DNA of 64,000 nucleotides from Pelagibacteraceae bacterium AG-426-L23 (GTDB taxonomy: Bacteria; Pseudomonadota; Alphaproteobacteria; Pelagibacterales; Pelagibacteraceae). Both the position numbers and the translations under genes were made by a program. Shown here piece after piece: positions 50,913 through 60,183 of the stretch. Location of the stretch: the NCBI GenBank assembly GCA_003213115.1, contig QCNU01000003.1, positions 1 through 64,000 on the forward strand, given 5' to 3'. How positions within the stretch are numbered: the stretch's first letter is position 1; each line of letters starts with the position of its first letter. The notes below the pieces were generated by a model. It was not told where the DNA came from. It saw only the letters and a program-made list of their open reading frames with translations, and did not search any database.

Positions 50913-52031
50913 TTAAGTGGATAAAGTTTTGTTTATCCAGCCGCCTCCTAAAACTCTAAACCCTTGGTTGTCCTTTAAATAAAAAACACAAGCTTGTCCT
51001 GGTGAAATCCCAAATTCCTTTTCTAAAATTTCTACTTCAGTCTCTGAAGTTTTAATGTTTACTTTTGCTCTAAGCAACTTTCCTGTTGATCTTATCTTAA
51101 TCAAAATTGGATTATCAAAATTTTTTAAAGAGCCTAAAATATTCAAGTCTTTTAATATAATTTTTTTTATGTATAGAGCCTCTTTTGGACCAACAATAAT
51201 TTTATTATTTTTTGTATCAATATTAGTTACATATAAGGGTTTATTATCTGAAATTTTAATTCCTCTTCTTTGTCCAATAGTAAAGTTAACTATTCCCTCG
51301 TGTGAACCAAGTCTTTTACCGTCTAAATCAACAATGTCCCCTTTTTTAAAAGACTCAGGTTTAAATTTTCTGATTACTGCGCTGTAATCTCCACCTGGGA
51401 CAAAACAAATGTCCTGACTATCTGGTTTGTTAGCAACATTTAGTTTTAATTTATGAGCTATTGTTCTCGTGTCTTTTTTTTCAATTCCTCCAAGGGGAAA
51501 CCTTAAATAATCTAGTTGATCTTGAGATGTGCTAAATAAAAAATAACTTTGATCTCGGCTTTCGTCTTTTGCCATATACATGCTTGCCTCCCCATTTGTT
51601 TTTATTCGAGAAACATAATGACCTGTTACTAAAGCATCGGCTTTTAATTCTTTAGAATGTTTAAATAAATCTCTAAATTTTACGGTCTGATTACATTGTA
51701 CACAAGGTATAGGTGTTTCGCCTGAAATATAGCTATCTATAAAAGAGTCTATTACTTCAGATTTAAATTTTTTTTGATAAAATAAAATTTTATGGTCTAT
51801 ATTTAATTTCTCTGAAACTCTTTTAGCGTCTAAAATATCTTGCCCAGCACAGCACTGCCTGCTATTTTTTGGTTTTTTTGCATCATCATAAAGTTTAAGA
51901 GTTATCCCAGTTACATTGTAACCTTCATCTTTCATTAAACCTGCAACGACCGATGAGTCAACACCCCCAGACATGGCTACAACCACTTTTGTATCTTTTG
52001 GTGCTTTTTTTATCCCTAGTGAATTAATCAT
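50913..52031 (-). CDS. mnmA: tRNA-specific 2-thiouridylase MnmA
   Basis: This 372-residue enzyme thiolates U34 of tRNA for Lys, Glu and Gln. The PP-loop [16 protein letters not shown] lies at about residues 16-31. The catalytic Cys pair is in the CVQCN segment near residue 109 and in [11 protein letters not shown] near 205. GHYVSRI and FTIGQRRGI are also typical. It is divergent from the DUF3553 gene with 37 nt between the starts. Confidence 0.96.
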   Translation of the reverse strand: MINSLGIKKAPKDTKVVVAMSGGVDSSVVAGLMKDEGYNVTGITLKLYDDAKKPKNSRQCCAGQDILDAKRVSEKLNIDHKILFYQKKFKSEVIDSFIDSYISGETPIPCVQCNQTVKFRDLFKHSKELKADALVTGHYVSRIKTNGEASMYMAKDESRDQSYFLFSTSQDQLDYLRFPLGGIEKKDTRTIAHKLKLNVANKPDSQDICFVPGGDYSAVIRKFKPESFKKGDIVDLDGKRLGSHEGIVNFTIGQRRGIKISDNKPLYVTNIDTKNNKIIVGPKEALYIKKIILKDLNILGSLKNFDNPILIKIRSTGKLLRAKVNIKTSETEVEILEKEFGISPGQACVFYLKDNQGFRVLGGGWINKTLST

Positions 52032-52068
52032 GTTCTGTATATATTATAAAAAACTAAAATTTTCCATT

Positions 52069-52242
52069 ATGCAATACGATCTAGAACCTGGTAATTTTGT
52101 AATAAATCCCTTAGAAAAAAATTGGGGAATAGGTCAGATACAGTCAATTATCAAAAATAAAGCTACAGTTAATTTCCAACATGTGGGTAAAATGGTTATA
52201 AATCTACAAAAAGTAATTTTAGAGAAAGTTTCAAACGAATAA
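52069..52242 (+). CDS. DUF3553 family small protein
   Basis: The protein is 57 residues from the ATG at 52069. A longer frame from 51973 would start inside mnmA and adds unrelated residues. The core FVINPLEKNWGIGQIQSI followed by TVNFQHVGKMVINL matches DUF3553, a small SH3-like beta protein common in alphaproteobacteria. The function is unknown; the fold resembles the UvrD/CarD-type C-terminal Tudor domain. Its stop overlaps the cysQ start by one base. Confidence 0.85.
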   Translation: MQYDLEPGNFVINPLEKNWGIGQIQSIIKNKATVNFQHVGKMVINLQKVILEKVSNE

Positions 52243-53021
52243 TGAATACTAAAGAACTAAAAAATATTGCTGAAAACCTTAATGGAGCTATAGAGACTGC
52301 AGGAGAGTTATCAACGAAAATTTATAAACAAGGTCTTAAAATAAAAATAAAAGAGGATGGCTCGCCTGTTACTAATGGTGATATTGAAGTTAATAAAATT
52401 ATTACTGATAAAATAAAAATACTCACTCCAAATATACCAATAGTATCTGAAGAAACAGTCGATTTAACTAAAAAAAATAAATTTGAAACATACTGGCTTA
52501 TCGATCCAATTGACGGAACAAAAGAATATATATCTGGAAAAGATGAATACACTTTAAACGCAGGTTTAATAATTAACAAAACACCTGCCTTAGGAGTTAT
52601 TGGAGTTCCAAAAAAAAATAGGATATTTTACTCTTTTGGGAGAAATAATTCTTTTTTGATTGAAAACAAAATTACTAAAGTTCTAAACTGTAAAAAAAAT
52701 ACACCAAAAAATGAAGTTATTGCATTGACCAATCATATTGATCCACCAGAAATTATTTTAGAAAAATTAAAAAATTACGGAATGACCTCTTTTAGAAAGC
52801 TCAGCAGTTCATATAAGTATTGTGTTATAGCTAATGGAGAATTTGATATATATGCAGATAAGGTTCGTGCAAATGAGTGGGATGATGCTGCTGGTCACGC
52901 GATAGCGGAACACGCAGGTGCCTTGGTAACCGATCTTGAAAACAACTATTTTAGTTACGGTAGAGAAGATTATAAAAATCCAACCATATTAATAAGGCGA
53001 TCTGAAAACTTAAATGATTAA
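52242..53021 (+). CDS. cysQ: 3'(2'),5'-bisphosphate nucleotidase CysQ
   Basis: This 259-residue inositol-monophosphatase-fold enzyme hydrolyses PAP to AMP and protects against PAP build-up in sulfur metabolism. Metal-binding motifs are SEETVD near residue 70, WLIDPIDGTKEYISG near 85-99 and EWDDAAGHAIAEHAGA near 211-226. The KEY(I) pattern after DGT is typical of CysQ rather than SuhB. It overlaps the small membrane protein gene downstream by 8 nt. Confidence 0.93.
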   Translation: MNTKELKNIAENLNGAIETAGELSTKIYKQGLKIKIKEDGSPVTNGDIEVNKIITDKIKILTPNIPIVSEETVDLTKKNKFETYWLIDPIDGTKEYISGKDEYTLNAGLIINKTPALGVIGVPKKNRIFYSFGRNNSFLIENKITKVLNCKKNTPKNEVIALTNHIDPPEIILEKLKNYGMTSFRKLSSSYKYCVIANGEFDIYADKVRANEWDDAAGHAIAEHAGALVTDLENNYFSYGREDYKNPTILIRRSENLND

Positions 53022-53160
53022 AACAATTTTAATAATTATTTTATCAGTTACTTTTTTTGGTGTTCTTTTTTTTATTATCGTACGAAACTTACTCAAGAGT
53101 AAATTAAATAATTTAGTGGAAGAGGAAAAAAAGAAAAAAAAATTAAACAATCTTAAGTAA
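53014..53160 (+). CDS. Putative 48-residue single-pass membrane protein
   Basis: A short frame starts 8 nt inside the end of cysQ and ends 18 nt into the convergent recX gene. It has an N-terminal membrane helix at about residues 4-24 (TILIIILSVTFFGVLFFIIV) followed by a short polar tail very rich in Lys and Glu. The overlap with cysQ suggests translational coupling. The layout is typical of small membrane peptides, but no family is recognised. Confidence 0.55.
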   Translation: MIKTILIIILSVTFFGVLFFIIVRNLLKSKLNNLVEEEKKKKKLNNLK

Positions 53161-53703
53161 TTTAGTAAATTCTTTGCTATCAAGATTTAAAACCCTTTTG
53201 GATAAATCGAAACTAAAACCGCCTCTGGCTAATATACCCATATCTTTTTTATAAAAAAGTTCTCTATTTGACTGAGGTCTTAATGGTCCTATTCTTCTAC
53301 GTTTGCATAATTTTAATGCTGAAACAAAATCAGGCTCGATGTCTCTTTCTTTTATTTTGTTAATGCTTTGTTTAATATATTTAATATCCACTCCTTTGTT
53401 TCTCAAAGATTGATTTATTTTATTTAATGAATAACCACGCCTTAAAAAGATTCTTGCTTTAGAATCTGAATAAAGTTCTTCGTTAATAACTTTATTTTTT
53501 TCAAGATTTGTTACTATTTCATCAATGATTGAGGATACTTCTTTTTTTGATTTTGAGCCTTTGATCTTAGTAAGGTATTTTTTTAGAAGATATACTTTTA
53601 ATTGTTGTTTAGAAGGACTGTATTTTTCTAAATATGAATAAGCTAAATCTTTTAAATTGGTTGTGAGGTCTTCAAAATCACTTTTATTTGATGTGGGATT
53701 CAT
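53143..53703 (-). CDS. recX: Recombination regulator RecX
   Basis: The 186-residue all-helical protein is built from three-helix RecX repeats. Features are an N-terminal repeat with AYSYLEKYSPSKQQLKVYLLKK, a second containing YSDSKARIFLRRGYSLNKINQSLRNKG, and a third with LARGGFSFDLSKRVLN. RecX binds RecA filaments and limits their activity. No recA is seen nearby. The Lys content is high, in keeping with its neighbours. Confidence 0.82.
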   Translation of the reverse strand: MNPTSNKSDFEDLTTNLKDLAYSYLEKYSPSKQQLKVYLLKKYLTKIKGSKSKKEVSSIIDEIVTNLEKNKVINEELYSDSKARIFLRRGYSLNKINQSLRNKGVDIKYIKQSINKIKERDIEPDFVSALKLCKRRRIGPLRPQSNRELFYKKDMGILARGGFSFDLSKRVLNLDSKEFTKLLKIV

Positions 53704-53729
53704 GAAATTAATATACTATATTATTTTCT

Positions 53730-54200
53730 ATGATAAATAACCTTGTAACATACTTAACGTCAGAAAATATTTATCTGTTAGCAAACTGGGGGGTAATTCC
53801 TTTTTGGTTAATGTTGTTAACAATACCAAATCAGCCAATAACTAAAATATTAGTCAACTCAGTAATAGTTCCATTAATACTTGCATCAGCTTATGTTTAT
53901 TTGGCTTATAAATTATATTTAGACGGGGAAGTATTTGATGTTTTCCAACTGTACTTTGGTCTAGATAGTCTCTATTCAATATACTCAAATGAGATTTTTT
54001 TACTAATTTTTTGGTTACATTTTCTTTCAATTAGTTTGTTCATGGGATCTTGGATATCCAGAGATGCTCAAAAATATATGGTACCAAAAATTTTAACTAT
54101 GCTTTCACTGATATTAACTTATTTTAGTGGGCCAGTAGGTTTAGTTTTCTATTGGATTGTCAGAATATTTTTTGCCAGAAAAATTAGTTTTTATGAGTAA
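53730..54200 (+). CDS. ABA4-like (DUF4281) membrane protein
   Basis: The 156-residue protein has four hydrophobic helices (about 12-32, 40-62, 93-110, 123-147). The conserved stretches WLHFLSISLFMGSWISRDAQ and FSGPVGLVFYWIVR match the ABA4-like family, which in plants takes part in neoxanthin formation and in bacteria has no known role. It overlaps the next gene by 8 nt. Confidence 0.8.
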   Translation: MINNLVTYLTSENIYLLANWGVIPFWLMLLTIPNQPITKILVNSVIVPLILASAYVYLAYKLYLDGEVFDVFQLYFGLDSLYSIYSNEIFLLIFWLHFLSISLFMGSWISRDAQKYMVPKILTMLSLILTYFSGPVGLVFYWIVRIFFARKISFYE

Positions 54201-54780
54201 AACTTTCGAATTCTATTTTGATTTTGTAAGTCCGTATTCTTTCATTGCTCATAAAGAGATAAGAAAATTAGAAAAAAAAAATTTAATTAAAGTTCGATAT
54301 AAGCCTGTTTTATTAGGGGGTTTACATAATTTACATGGAATTAAAGCTCCGGCTTTTATTCCATCTAAAGCAAAATTTATGATTAAAGACTGCAAATTAA
54401 TTACAGAAAAAAAAAGGATAAGTTTTAAATTTAATTCTTACTTCCCAATAAAAACATTAAATTTAATGAGGGGTGCACTTGTTGCAGAAGAGGACGACTT
54501 TCTAAATTATTATATAGATAAAATTTTCGATTCAGTCTGGAAAGATGGTCTAAACATGAATGATCAGTCAATAATAGATAAAATTTTAAAAAATATTAAT
54601 GTTAATCCAAAAGAGTTTTTTTTTAGAGCTAATAGTGAGAGTATTAAAAATCTTTTAAAGAAAAAAACAAGTGACGCTTTTGATAAGGGAATATTTGGAG
54701 CGCCAACCTTTTATATAAATAATAAAATATTTTGGGGTCAAGATAGACTTGACTATGCATTAATAGAGTCAAAAAAGTAA
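54193..54780 (+). CDS. 2-hydroxychromene-2-carboxylate isomerase-like DsbA-fold protein
   Basis: The protein is 195 residues from the ATG at 54193, which overlaps the previous gene. A longer frame from 54157 is less likely. YFDFVSPYSFIAHKEI at the N terminus contains the SPYS active-site motif of the HCCA isomerase/GST-kappa group in place of CxxC. GIFGAPTFYINNKIFWGQDRLD near the C terminus is also diagnostic. These glutathione-linked isomerases act in aromatic degradation in some species. No such pathway is visible here, so the physiological role is open. Confidence 0.85.
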   Translation: MSKTFEFYFDFVSPYSFIAHKEIRKLEKKNLIKVRYKPVLLGGLHNLHGIKAPAFIPSKAKFMIKDCKLITEKKRISFKFNSYFPIKTLNLMRGALVAEEDDFLNYYIDKIFDSVWKDGLNMNDQSIIDKILKNINVNPKEFFFRANSESIKNLLKKKTSDAFDKGIFGAPTFYINNKIFWGQDRLDYALIESKK

Positions 54781-54781
54781 C

Positions 54782-55180
54782 TCATTTTTTTTCTTTTTGT
54801 ATAATTTTAAAGCCTGTTTTTTTTAGAGCTTCAAAACCACCATCCGTATTTGCAACATTAGTAAAACCCATCTCAACAAGAGTTTTTGTGGCTAAAGCTG
54901 AACGAAAACCAAGAGCACAAAAAAGAATCATCTTTTTTTTTTCATCTATTTTACCTTTCTTGTAATAAGAGCTATCTGGATCTAACCAAAATTCCAACAT
55001 ACCTCTAGGAATGTGAATTGAGTCTTTAATTGTTCCTTCTTTCCAAATTTCTCTTATATCTCTTATGTCTACTAAAACACATTCGTTGTTTTCATTGAGT
55101 TTTTTAATATCTTTAGCACTTAGTGTTTTAATGTGTTTTTTTGCTTCTTCAACCAGTTCTTGTGAGGATTTTATTTTCAT
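54782..55180 (-). CDS. Rhodanese-domain protein
   Basis: The 132-residue protein is a single rhodanese domain. It has VDIRDIREIWKEGTIKDSIHIPRG early on, and the catalytic Cys in LFCALGFRSALAT near residue 90, followed by GFTNVANTDGGFEAL. It would transfer sulfane sulfur (thiosulfate or persulfide to an acceptor such as cyanide or a thiol). It converges with the isomerase gene. The active loop CALGFRS has the usual six-residue length of sulfurtransferases. Confidence 0.88.
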   Translation of the reverse strand: MKIKSSQELVEEAKKHIKTLSAKDIKKLNENNECVLVDIRDIREIWKEGTIKDSIHIPRGMLEFWLDPDSSYYKKGKIDEKKKMILFCALGFRSALATKTLVEMGFTNVANTDGGFEALKKTGFKIIQKEKK

Positions 55181-55222
55181 AATGACGATAGTTGTATACT
55201 ATAGTTCAAGTTATTTAAAGAT

Positions 55223-56251
55223 ATGAAAAAAATTAATGCTAATAAAGAAAGTTTTTTAAAAAAAATTTTTATTAAAATTTCTCGTCTTTTAGGATACGAG
55301 ATTATTAATCAAAATAGTGTTTTCATACCTACTTCAAATAAATATCTTAATGAAAATTTAAGCGTTCAAGGAGAAAAGTTAATAACAGTGCCAATGGGGG
55401 AAATTAAAGTTACAAGGCCAGTTAAAACTCTTGATGTTATTATTAAATCCTGCACTTCAGTAAATTTAGTATCTCAAAATAAAAAAAGGCTATTTGATCA
55501 TAAAAAATCTGAATATACTTTTAGAACAATAAACTCAATTATAAAGAGTATACAATTTTCCCAAAAATTTACTAAAAATATTAATTATAAAATCTCCATT
55601 ATAGATTCTGGTTCAAATGAAAAAGATCTTTTAACTATTAGAAATATGCTTAAAAATTCTTCAATACAAAATGAAATAATAAATATAAACTTAGATGAAT
55701 TTACAAACAAAATTAAAGTTATAAATAAAAATAACAAAATATTTGAAAATAATATGAAATCAACTATGGCAAGTATTTTACAATCCTTTCTTTTTGCTAA
55801 AGAAAATTGTGATGATATTACTTACTTTGTAGAAGATGATTATATCCATAAAAAAGAAAGTATATTAGAGTTGATACTTACGTACGAAAAATTAGCCACA
55901 TTATTAAAAAAAGAAATTTTCTTATGTCCTGTCGATTATCCTTATTTATATAAATCAGATGATTCAACTAAGGTATATTTAGGTCACAAAAATCATTGGC
56001 GAACGGTAGAAGAATCTTTATTAACATTTTTAACAAGTAAACAAATGCTTGAAAAACATTGGAATAAGCTTTTAGAAATGGCTACTGTCGAGAGCTTTCC
56101 ATACGAAACAGCTTTACATAAAATTTATAAAATTGAAAAATGCTTCTCCCCCATTCCATCTTTAGCAATGCATTGCACTAATATTAATTCTACTTTTGGC
56201 TTATCTCCTAATATTAATTGGAAAAAATTGTGGGATGATAATCAGCTTTAA
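55223..56251 (+). CDS. Putative family 2-like glycosyltransferase
   Basis: The 342-residue protein has a GT-A-like order: a strand DVIIKSC, a middle region with ISIIDSGSNEKDLL, and an acidic metal site YFVEDDYIHKK near residues 213-223, where V-E-D-D replaces DxD. The C-terminal part has Trp and His residues (GHKNHWRTVEES) that could hold the acceptor. There is no membrane helix. It is a single gene between the rhodanese gene and amtB, followed by a strong terminator. The exact function is not recognised. Confidence 0.6.
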   Translation: MKKINANKESFLKKIFIKISRLLGYEIINQNSVFIPTSNKYLNENLSVQGEKLITVPMGEIKVTRPVKTLDVIIKSCTSVNLVSQNKKRLFDHKKSEYTFRTINSIIKSIQFSQKFTKNINYKISIIDSGSNEKDLLTIRNMLKNSSIQNEIININLDEFTNKIKVINKNNKIFENNMKSTMASILQSFLFAKENCDDITYFVEDDYIHKKESILELILTYEKLATLLKKEIFLCPVDYPYLYKSDDSTKVYLGHKNHWRTVEESLLTFLTSKQMLEKHWNKLLEMATVESFPYETALHKIYKIEKCFSPIPSLAMHCTNINSTFGLSPNINWKKLWDDNQL

Positions 56252-56254
56252 ATA

Positions 56255-56284
56255 AAGAAGGCCCAATTTTACTTGGGCCTTCTT
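56255..56284. terminator. Shared bidirectional terminator hairpin
   Basis: A perfect 12-bp stem (56255-56266 with 56273-56284) with a 6-nt loop lies in the 66-nt gap between the convergent glycosyltransferase and amtB genes. Its symmetry and position suggest that it stops transcription from both sides. T-runs outside the stem are short. Confidence 0.85.
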
Positions 56285-56317
56285 ATACCTCTATAAACAA
56301 GGGAAGGTATTTTTAAA

Positions 56318-57610
56318 TTAGTCTCTTATACCGTAAGCGATTACACCAACTTCAGATTTATCAGTACCAAGCCTTTCAGCTTCTTTACTGATTCTAATTC
56401 CGATAGTTGCTTTCATTATTGACCACACTATGTATGATACTACGAAAACAAAAATTACTATTGAAATTGTTCCAAGAAATTGTGAACCAAAACTTACATC
56501 AGAGTTTGTAAATGGAACTGCTAATGTACCCCATACTCCAGCAACTAAGTGTGCAGGAATAGCTCCAACAACATCATCAATTTTTAATTTATATAATAAT
56601 TTTGTTGAGTAGTACATTAATACTCCAGCTATAGCTCCAATAACAATTGCAGCAAGCGGACTAGGTGTTAAAGGCTCAGCTGTTATACCAACTAAACCAG
56701 CTATCGCTCCGTTAAGCATCATAACAACATCTGTTTTACCAGCAGAAAGTCTTGATACTACAGCAGCAGCCATAACTCCACCACCAGCAGCTAAGTTAGT
56801 GTTAATGTAAATTGTTGCAACAGCACTCACGTCTTCAAGAGTACCAGCAGCTAATTGTGAACCTCCATTAAATCCAAACCAACCTAACCAAAGTATAAAT
56901 ACTCCTAGTGTTGCCAATGGAATAGAAGAAGCTGCAAAAGGTGCCATAGCTTTCACGCCACCTCCTGAAGTAAATCTTCCAGTTCTAGCACCAAGTACTA
57001 TTGCACCTGCAAGAGCAGCAGCTCCCCCAGCGGCATGTACTAATGTTGAACCTGCAAAATCAGAGAAACCAGCGGCTGATAACCAACCACCACCCCATTG
57101 CCATCCCATTTCAATTGGATAAATAAATCCAGTTAAAATAGCTGCAAACAAGAAGAATGGCCAAATTTTTATTCTTTCAGCCAATGTTCCTGATACTATT
57201 GACATTGTTGTTGCACAGAATACCATTTGAAAAAACCAGTCTGATCCATCTGAATAACCAGTTTCTAATGCGGATGCATCACTCCATGCAGAAAACGAGC
57301 CGATCCATCCTCCTTCGGGTATACCATAAGCTAAATTATAACCCACCAACCAGAACATTATTCCGGCAATCGAGTACAAACCTATATTTTTTGCGCAGAT
57401 AGCCGAAACACTTTTAGATGTTACCAGCCCAGATTCTAGCATAGCAAAACCTGCCGCCATCCACATCACTAGAAAACCTGACATTAAAAATAGGATTGTA
57501 TTAAAAATGTATTGAACCTCTGCAGATACCGTAGTTTCGGCATAACCTAAACCTGCAAATGCAAAATAAATTGCACTTCCTGCAAAGAAATAACCTAAAT
57601 ATTTTTTCAT
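56318..57610 (-). CDS. amtB: Ammonium transporter
   Basis: The 430-residue Amt/MEP protein has a cleavable N-terminal signal helix (ending GLGYAET) and about 11 further helices. WMAAGFAMLESGLV, the ammonium-site regions (GSDWFFQMVFCATTMSIVSGTLAER), DFAGSTLVHAAGG with the first pore His, and GVWGTLAVP near the second pore His are visible. It imports ammonium. No glnK gene is adjacent in the window. Confidence 0.95.
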   Translation of the reverse strand: MKKYLGYFFAGSAIYFAFAGLGYAETTVSAEVQYIFNTILFLMSGFLVMWMAAGFAMLESGLVTSKSVSAICAKNIGLYSIAGIMFWLVGYNLAYGIPEGGWIGSFSAWSDASALETGYSDGSDWFFQMVFCATTMSIVSGTLAERIKIWPFFLFAAILTGFIYPIEMGWQWGGGWLSAAGFSDFAGSTLVHAAGGAAALAGAIVLGARTGRFTSGGGVKAMAPFAASSIPLATLGVFILWLGWFGFNGGSQLAAGTLEDVSAVATIYINTNLAAGGGVMAAAVVSRLSAGKTDVVMMLNGAIAGLVGITAEPLTPSPLAAIVIGAIAGVLMYYSTKLLYKLKIDDVVGAIPAHLVAGVWGTLAVPFTNSDVSFGSQFLGTISIVIFVFVVSYIVWSIMKATIGIRISKEAERLGTDKSEVGVIAYGIRD

Positions 57611-57702
57611 TTTAACTCCTTTGTTAAGGACAGTTAATCTATTTTAAATTTTTAAAGAATTGATAAGTGAAGATTTTAGTTATGCAGTTTTTGCAAGTGG
57701 TA

Positions 57703-57738
57703 TAACAGCTCTTATTCTTTTATTAATAAGAGCTGTTA
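57703..57738 (-). terminator. Terminator hairpin after the HU gene
   Basis: A perfect 14-bp inverted repeat (57703-57716 with 57725-57738) with an 8-nt loop begins 8 nt after the stop of the HU gene. It probably ends that highly expressed transcript. The T-run beyond the stem is poor, so it may work partly by stabilising the mRNA 3' end. Confidence 0.8.
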
Positions 57739-57745
57739 AGTAACG

Positions 57746-58021
57746 TTATTTATTAAACATTTCTTTTAAGCTTTTAGCGGGTAAAAATTTGACTTTTTGA
57801 GAAGCAGCTATTTGTATAGATTCCCCAGTTCTTGGGTTTCTGCCAACTCTAGCCTTTCTTTTAGCCACTTTATAAGTGCCAAAACCAGCTATTTTTACTG
57901 TCTCATCATTCTTCAATTCATTAAGAATAATGGTAGTAATAGAGTCAAATGTTCGCTCTGCATCGGCTTTACTTTGGCCTAATGTCGACGATATTTTTGC
58001 TACTAGTTGTTTTTTGTTCAT
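57746..58021 (-). CDS. hupB: HU-family DNA-binding protein
   Basis: The 91-residue nucleoid protein begins MNKKQLVAKISSTLGQSKAD. KIAGFGTYKVAKRKARVGRNPRTGESI carries the conserved GRNPxTG arm tip that enters the DNA minor groove, and KVKFLPAKSLKEMFN ends it. Length and motifs are normal for HU. It is a single gene with its own terminator. Confidence 0.95.
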   Translation of the reverse strand: MNKKQLVAKISSTLGQSKADAERTFDSITTIILNELKNDETVKIAGFGTYKVAKRKARVGRNPRTGESIQIAASQKVKFLPAKSLKEMFNK

Positions 58022-58170
58022 TTATGCCCCTTTTTATTATGTTTTAAATCTCAACAAATAATGAGGAAAATCAACAGTTTTATTAGTACTTTAAATAAAT
58101 ATTAACACTATATATGGTAGACTTAAAAAGCGCTTGTTTTTATTGACTTTTTTAACTAATTGAAAAAACC

Positions 58171-59286
58171 TTAAAATATACCAATATCTTTTAAATCATT
58201 AAAAGTTGTAAAAAACATTAATGAAAATAGTAAAAAAAGACCGATTCGAAAAAAATGTTCTTGTGTTTTTTGTTTTAACGGCCTACCCAAAATTTTCTCA
58301 AAAGCATAAAACATCAAATGACCACCGTCTAACATTGGAATTGGGAAAAGATTAATTAAACCTAAGCTTATTGAAATGTAAGCCGTTATAGTTAGAAAAG
58401 CTAATAATCCATGTTGAGCTACTTGACCTGTTATTTTTGCGATTTTAATGGGTCCACCTAACTGCGAAGTATCTCCTCTGCCCTGAAATAATTGAAAAAT
58501 AAATTCTAAAGATGTTTTGGTTACAAACCATGTCTCTTTAGACGCATATATTATAGCTTTTACAGGACCTAATTTTTCTTTGCTGAATTCATTATTAATA
58601 GGAGCAACCTTAATACCTATTACTTTTCTATTAATATCATTTCCTAAAGAATCTTTACTTTTAATAATTTTAGGTTTTATTAAAAAAGAAATTTCCTGCT
58701 GATTTCTTTGAACCTTAAAAAGTATTTCATCAGTCACTGAGGCATTTATGTATGTTGAAACATCTAAAATGCTATTAACCTTGTTATCTCCAATTTGAAG
58801 TATTATATCATTTTTTTTTAATCCATTAATAAAAGCTGGTGAGTCTTTTTGAACTTCCTGAATTTGAGCTGGGGTAAAATCTTTTCCAACAAAAATATAA
58901 ATACATGCAAATATGATTATAGCTAAGACAAAATTGGCTAATGGTCCGGCAGCAACAACTAACGATCTTTGGTATAAAGGTTTAGTGACAAAAAGTTTTT
59001 GTCTATCAATTTTATTATATTTTTTTAATAGCTCTTCTTGCTCCGCTTGACTAAAAACATTTCTGTCTCCAAAAAATTTTACATAACCTCCTAAGGGTAT
59101 AGCGCAAAATTTCCATCTAGTTCCTGATTTGTCATTAAAACCAAATAACTCTTTTCCAAAACCTATTGAAAAATCAGTTACACCTACACCATATCTTTTC
59201 GCAAAATAATAATGACCATACTCATGAACAAAAACAACTAAAGTTATTAATATTAAAAATGGTACTAAATAATTTAAAATTGCCAT
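58171..59286 (-). CDS. rseP: RseP-type site-2 membrane metalloprotease
   Basis: This 371-residue M50 protease has HEYGH at residues 21-25 as the zinc site in the first helix. A single PDZ domain lies around residues 125-200 (PAFINGLKKNDIILQIGDNKVN), and NLFPIPMLDGGHLM near the C terminus provides the third zinc ligand. It cleaves membrane-bound anti-sigma factors or signal-peptide remnants. E. coli RseP is longer, with two PDZ domains. It overlaps the LysR gene by 13 nt, an unusual neighbour for rseP. Confidence 0.93.
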   Translation of the reverse strand: MAILNYLVPFLILITLVVFVHEYGHYYFAKRYGVGVTDFSIGFGKELFGFNDKSGTRWKFCAIPLGGYVKFFGDRNVFSQAEQEELLKKYNKIDRQKLFVTKPLYQRSLVVAAGPLANFVLAIIIFACIYIFVGKDFTPAQIQEVQKDSPAFINGLKKNDIILQIGDNKVNSILDVSTYINASVTDEILFKVQRNQQEISFLIKPKIIKSKDSLGNDINRKVIGIKVAPINNEFSKEKLGPVKAIIYASKETWFVTKTSLEFIFQLFQGRGDTSQLGGPIKIAKITGQVAQHGLLAFLTITAYISISLGLINLFPIPMLDGGHLMFYAFEKILGRPLKQKTQEHFFRIGLFLLFSLMFFTTFNDLKDIGIF

Positions 59287-60164
59287 TCGCTCACCTTGCT
59301 AAATAAAAAATTTCTAAATGCAGTCACTCTTGCAACATTTTTTAATGACTCTGGATATACAAAATGGGTTTCTGTATTAGGACCTTCTTGATTTGGAAGT
59401 ACTTTTGTTATGTTTGAAACGTTATGAGCGATATAGTCAGGTAATGCAGCCAAGCCAACTCCGCTTTGAACAGCTAATAGTAAACCATATACACTATTTA
59501 CCCTCATAACAGGTTTTCTTTTTTTATTGTCTTTGACGCCAAGTTTTAATGCCCAATCAGGATTAAAAACAGGAGAAGGTGCTCCTCTACCGTAAGTAAT
59601 AAAGTGATGTTTATTTAAATCTTGAGTATTTTTTGGATAACCATGTTTCTCTAAATAATTATTAGAACCGTAGATATGATAATTAAAATTAACAAATTTT
59701 TTTTGAATATAGTTTAATTGTTTTGGTCTTCTCATCCAAATTCCTATATCTGCCTGTCTAGTACTTAAATCTAGCTCTTTATCATCAAAGATTAGTTCAA
59801 CTTCTATACCGGGGTGTAAAGACATAAATTCCTGAATTCTTGGAGTTAACCAAGTAGTGCCAAAACTTACAACGGTCGTCACCGTAAGTTTTCCAGTAAT
59901 TTTATCTTTTTCATTACTTAAAGTTGCCTCAACATCTTTAAGCTTAGAAATTATATCATGGGCAGTTTTAAATAAGTATTTACCATTATCTGTTAAAACT
60001 AAACCTCTAGCATGTCTCTCAAAAAGCTTAATCTTTAACTCATTTTCTAGTGATTGAATCTGTCTACTTATTGCAGACTGACTTAAATTTAAAATAGTTG
60101 ATGCTTTAGTAAAACTACTAGCTTCAGCAACAGTATGAAAAATTTTTAACTTATCCCAATCCAT
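59274..60164 (-). CDS. LysR-family transcriptional regulator
   Basis: The 296-residue protein has an N-terminal winged helix: FHTVAEASSFTKASTILNLSQSAISRQIQSLE at residues 9-40, with the recognition helix typical of LysR. A co-inducer-binding domain follows (TVTTVVSFGTTWLTPRIQEF). The gene lies 19 nt downstream of acuI on the same strand and ends inside rseP. The target and inducer are unknown. Confidence 0.92.
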   Translation of the reverse strand: MDWDKLKIFHTVAEASSFTKASTILNLSQSAISRQIQSLENELKIKLFERHARGLVLTDNGKYLFKTAHDIISKLKDVEATLSNEKDKITGKLTVTTVVSFGTTWLTPRIQEFMSLHPGIEVELIFDDKELDLSTRQADIGIWMRRPKQLNYIQKKFVNFNYHIYGSNNYLEKHGYPKNTQDLNKHHFITYGRGAPSPVFNPDWALKLGVKDNKKRKPVMRVNSVYGLLLAVQSGVGLAALPDYIAHNVSNITKVLPNQEGPNTETHFVYPESLKNVARVTAFRNFLFSKVSEWQF

Positions 60165-60183
60165 ATCAAAAATTAATTATAGT

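Noticed and set aside
57703..57738. Attachment site or mobile-element inverted repeat
   Set aside because: The 14-bp inverted repeat lies just after the HU stop codon with a short loop, which fits a terminator; no integrase or transposase is seen in the window.
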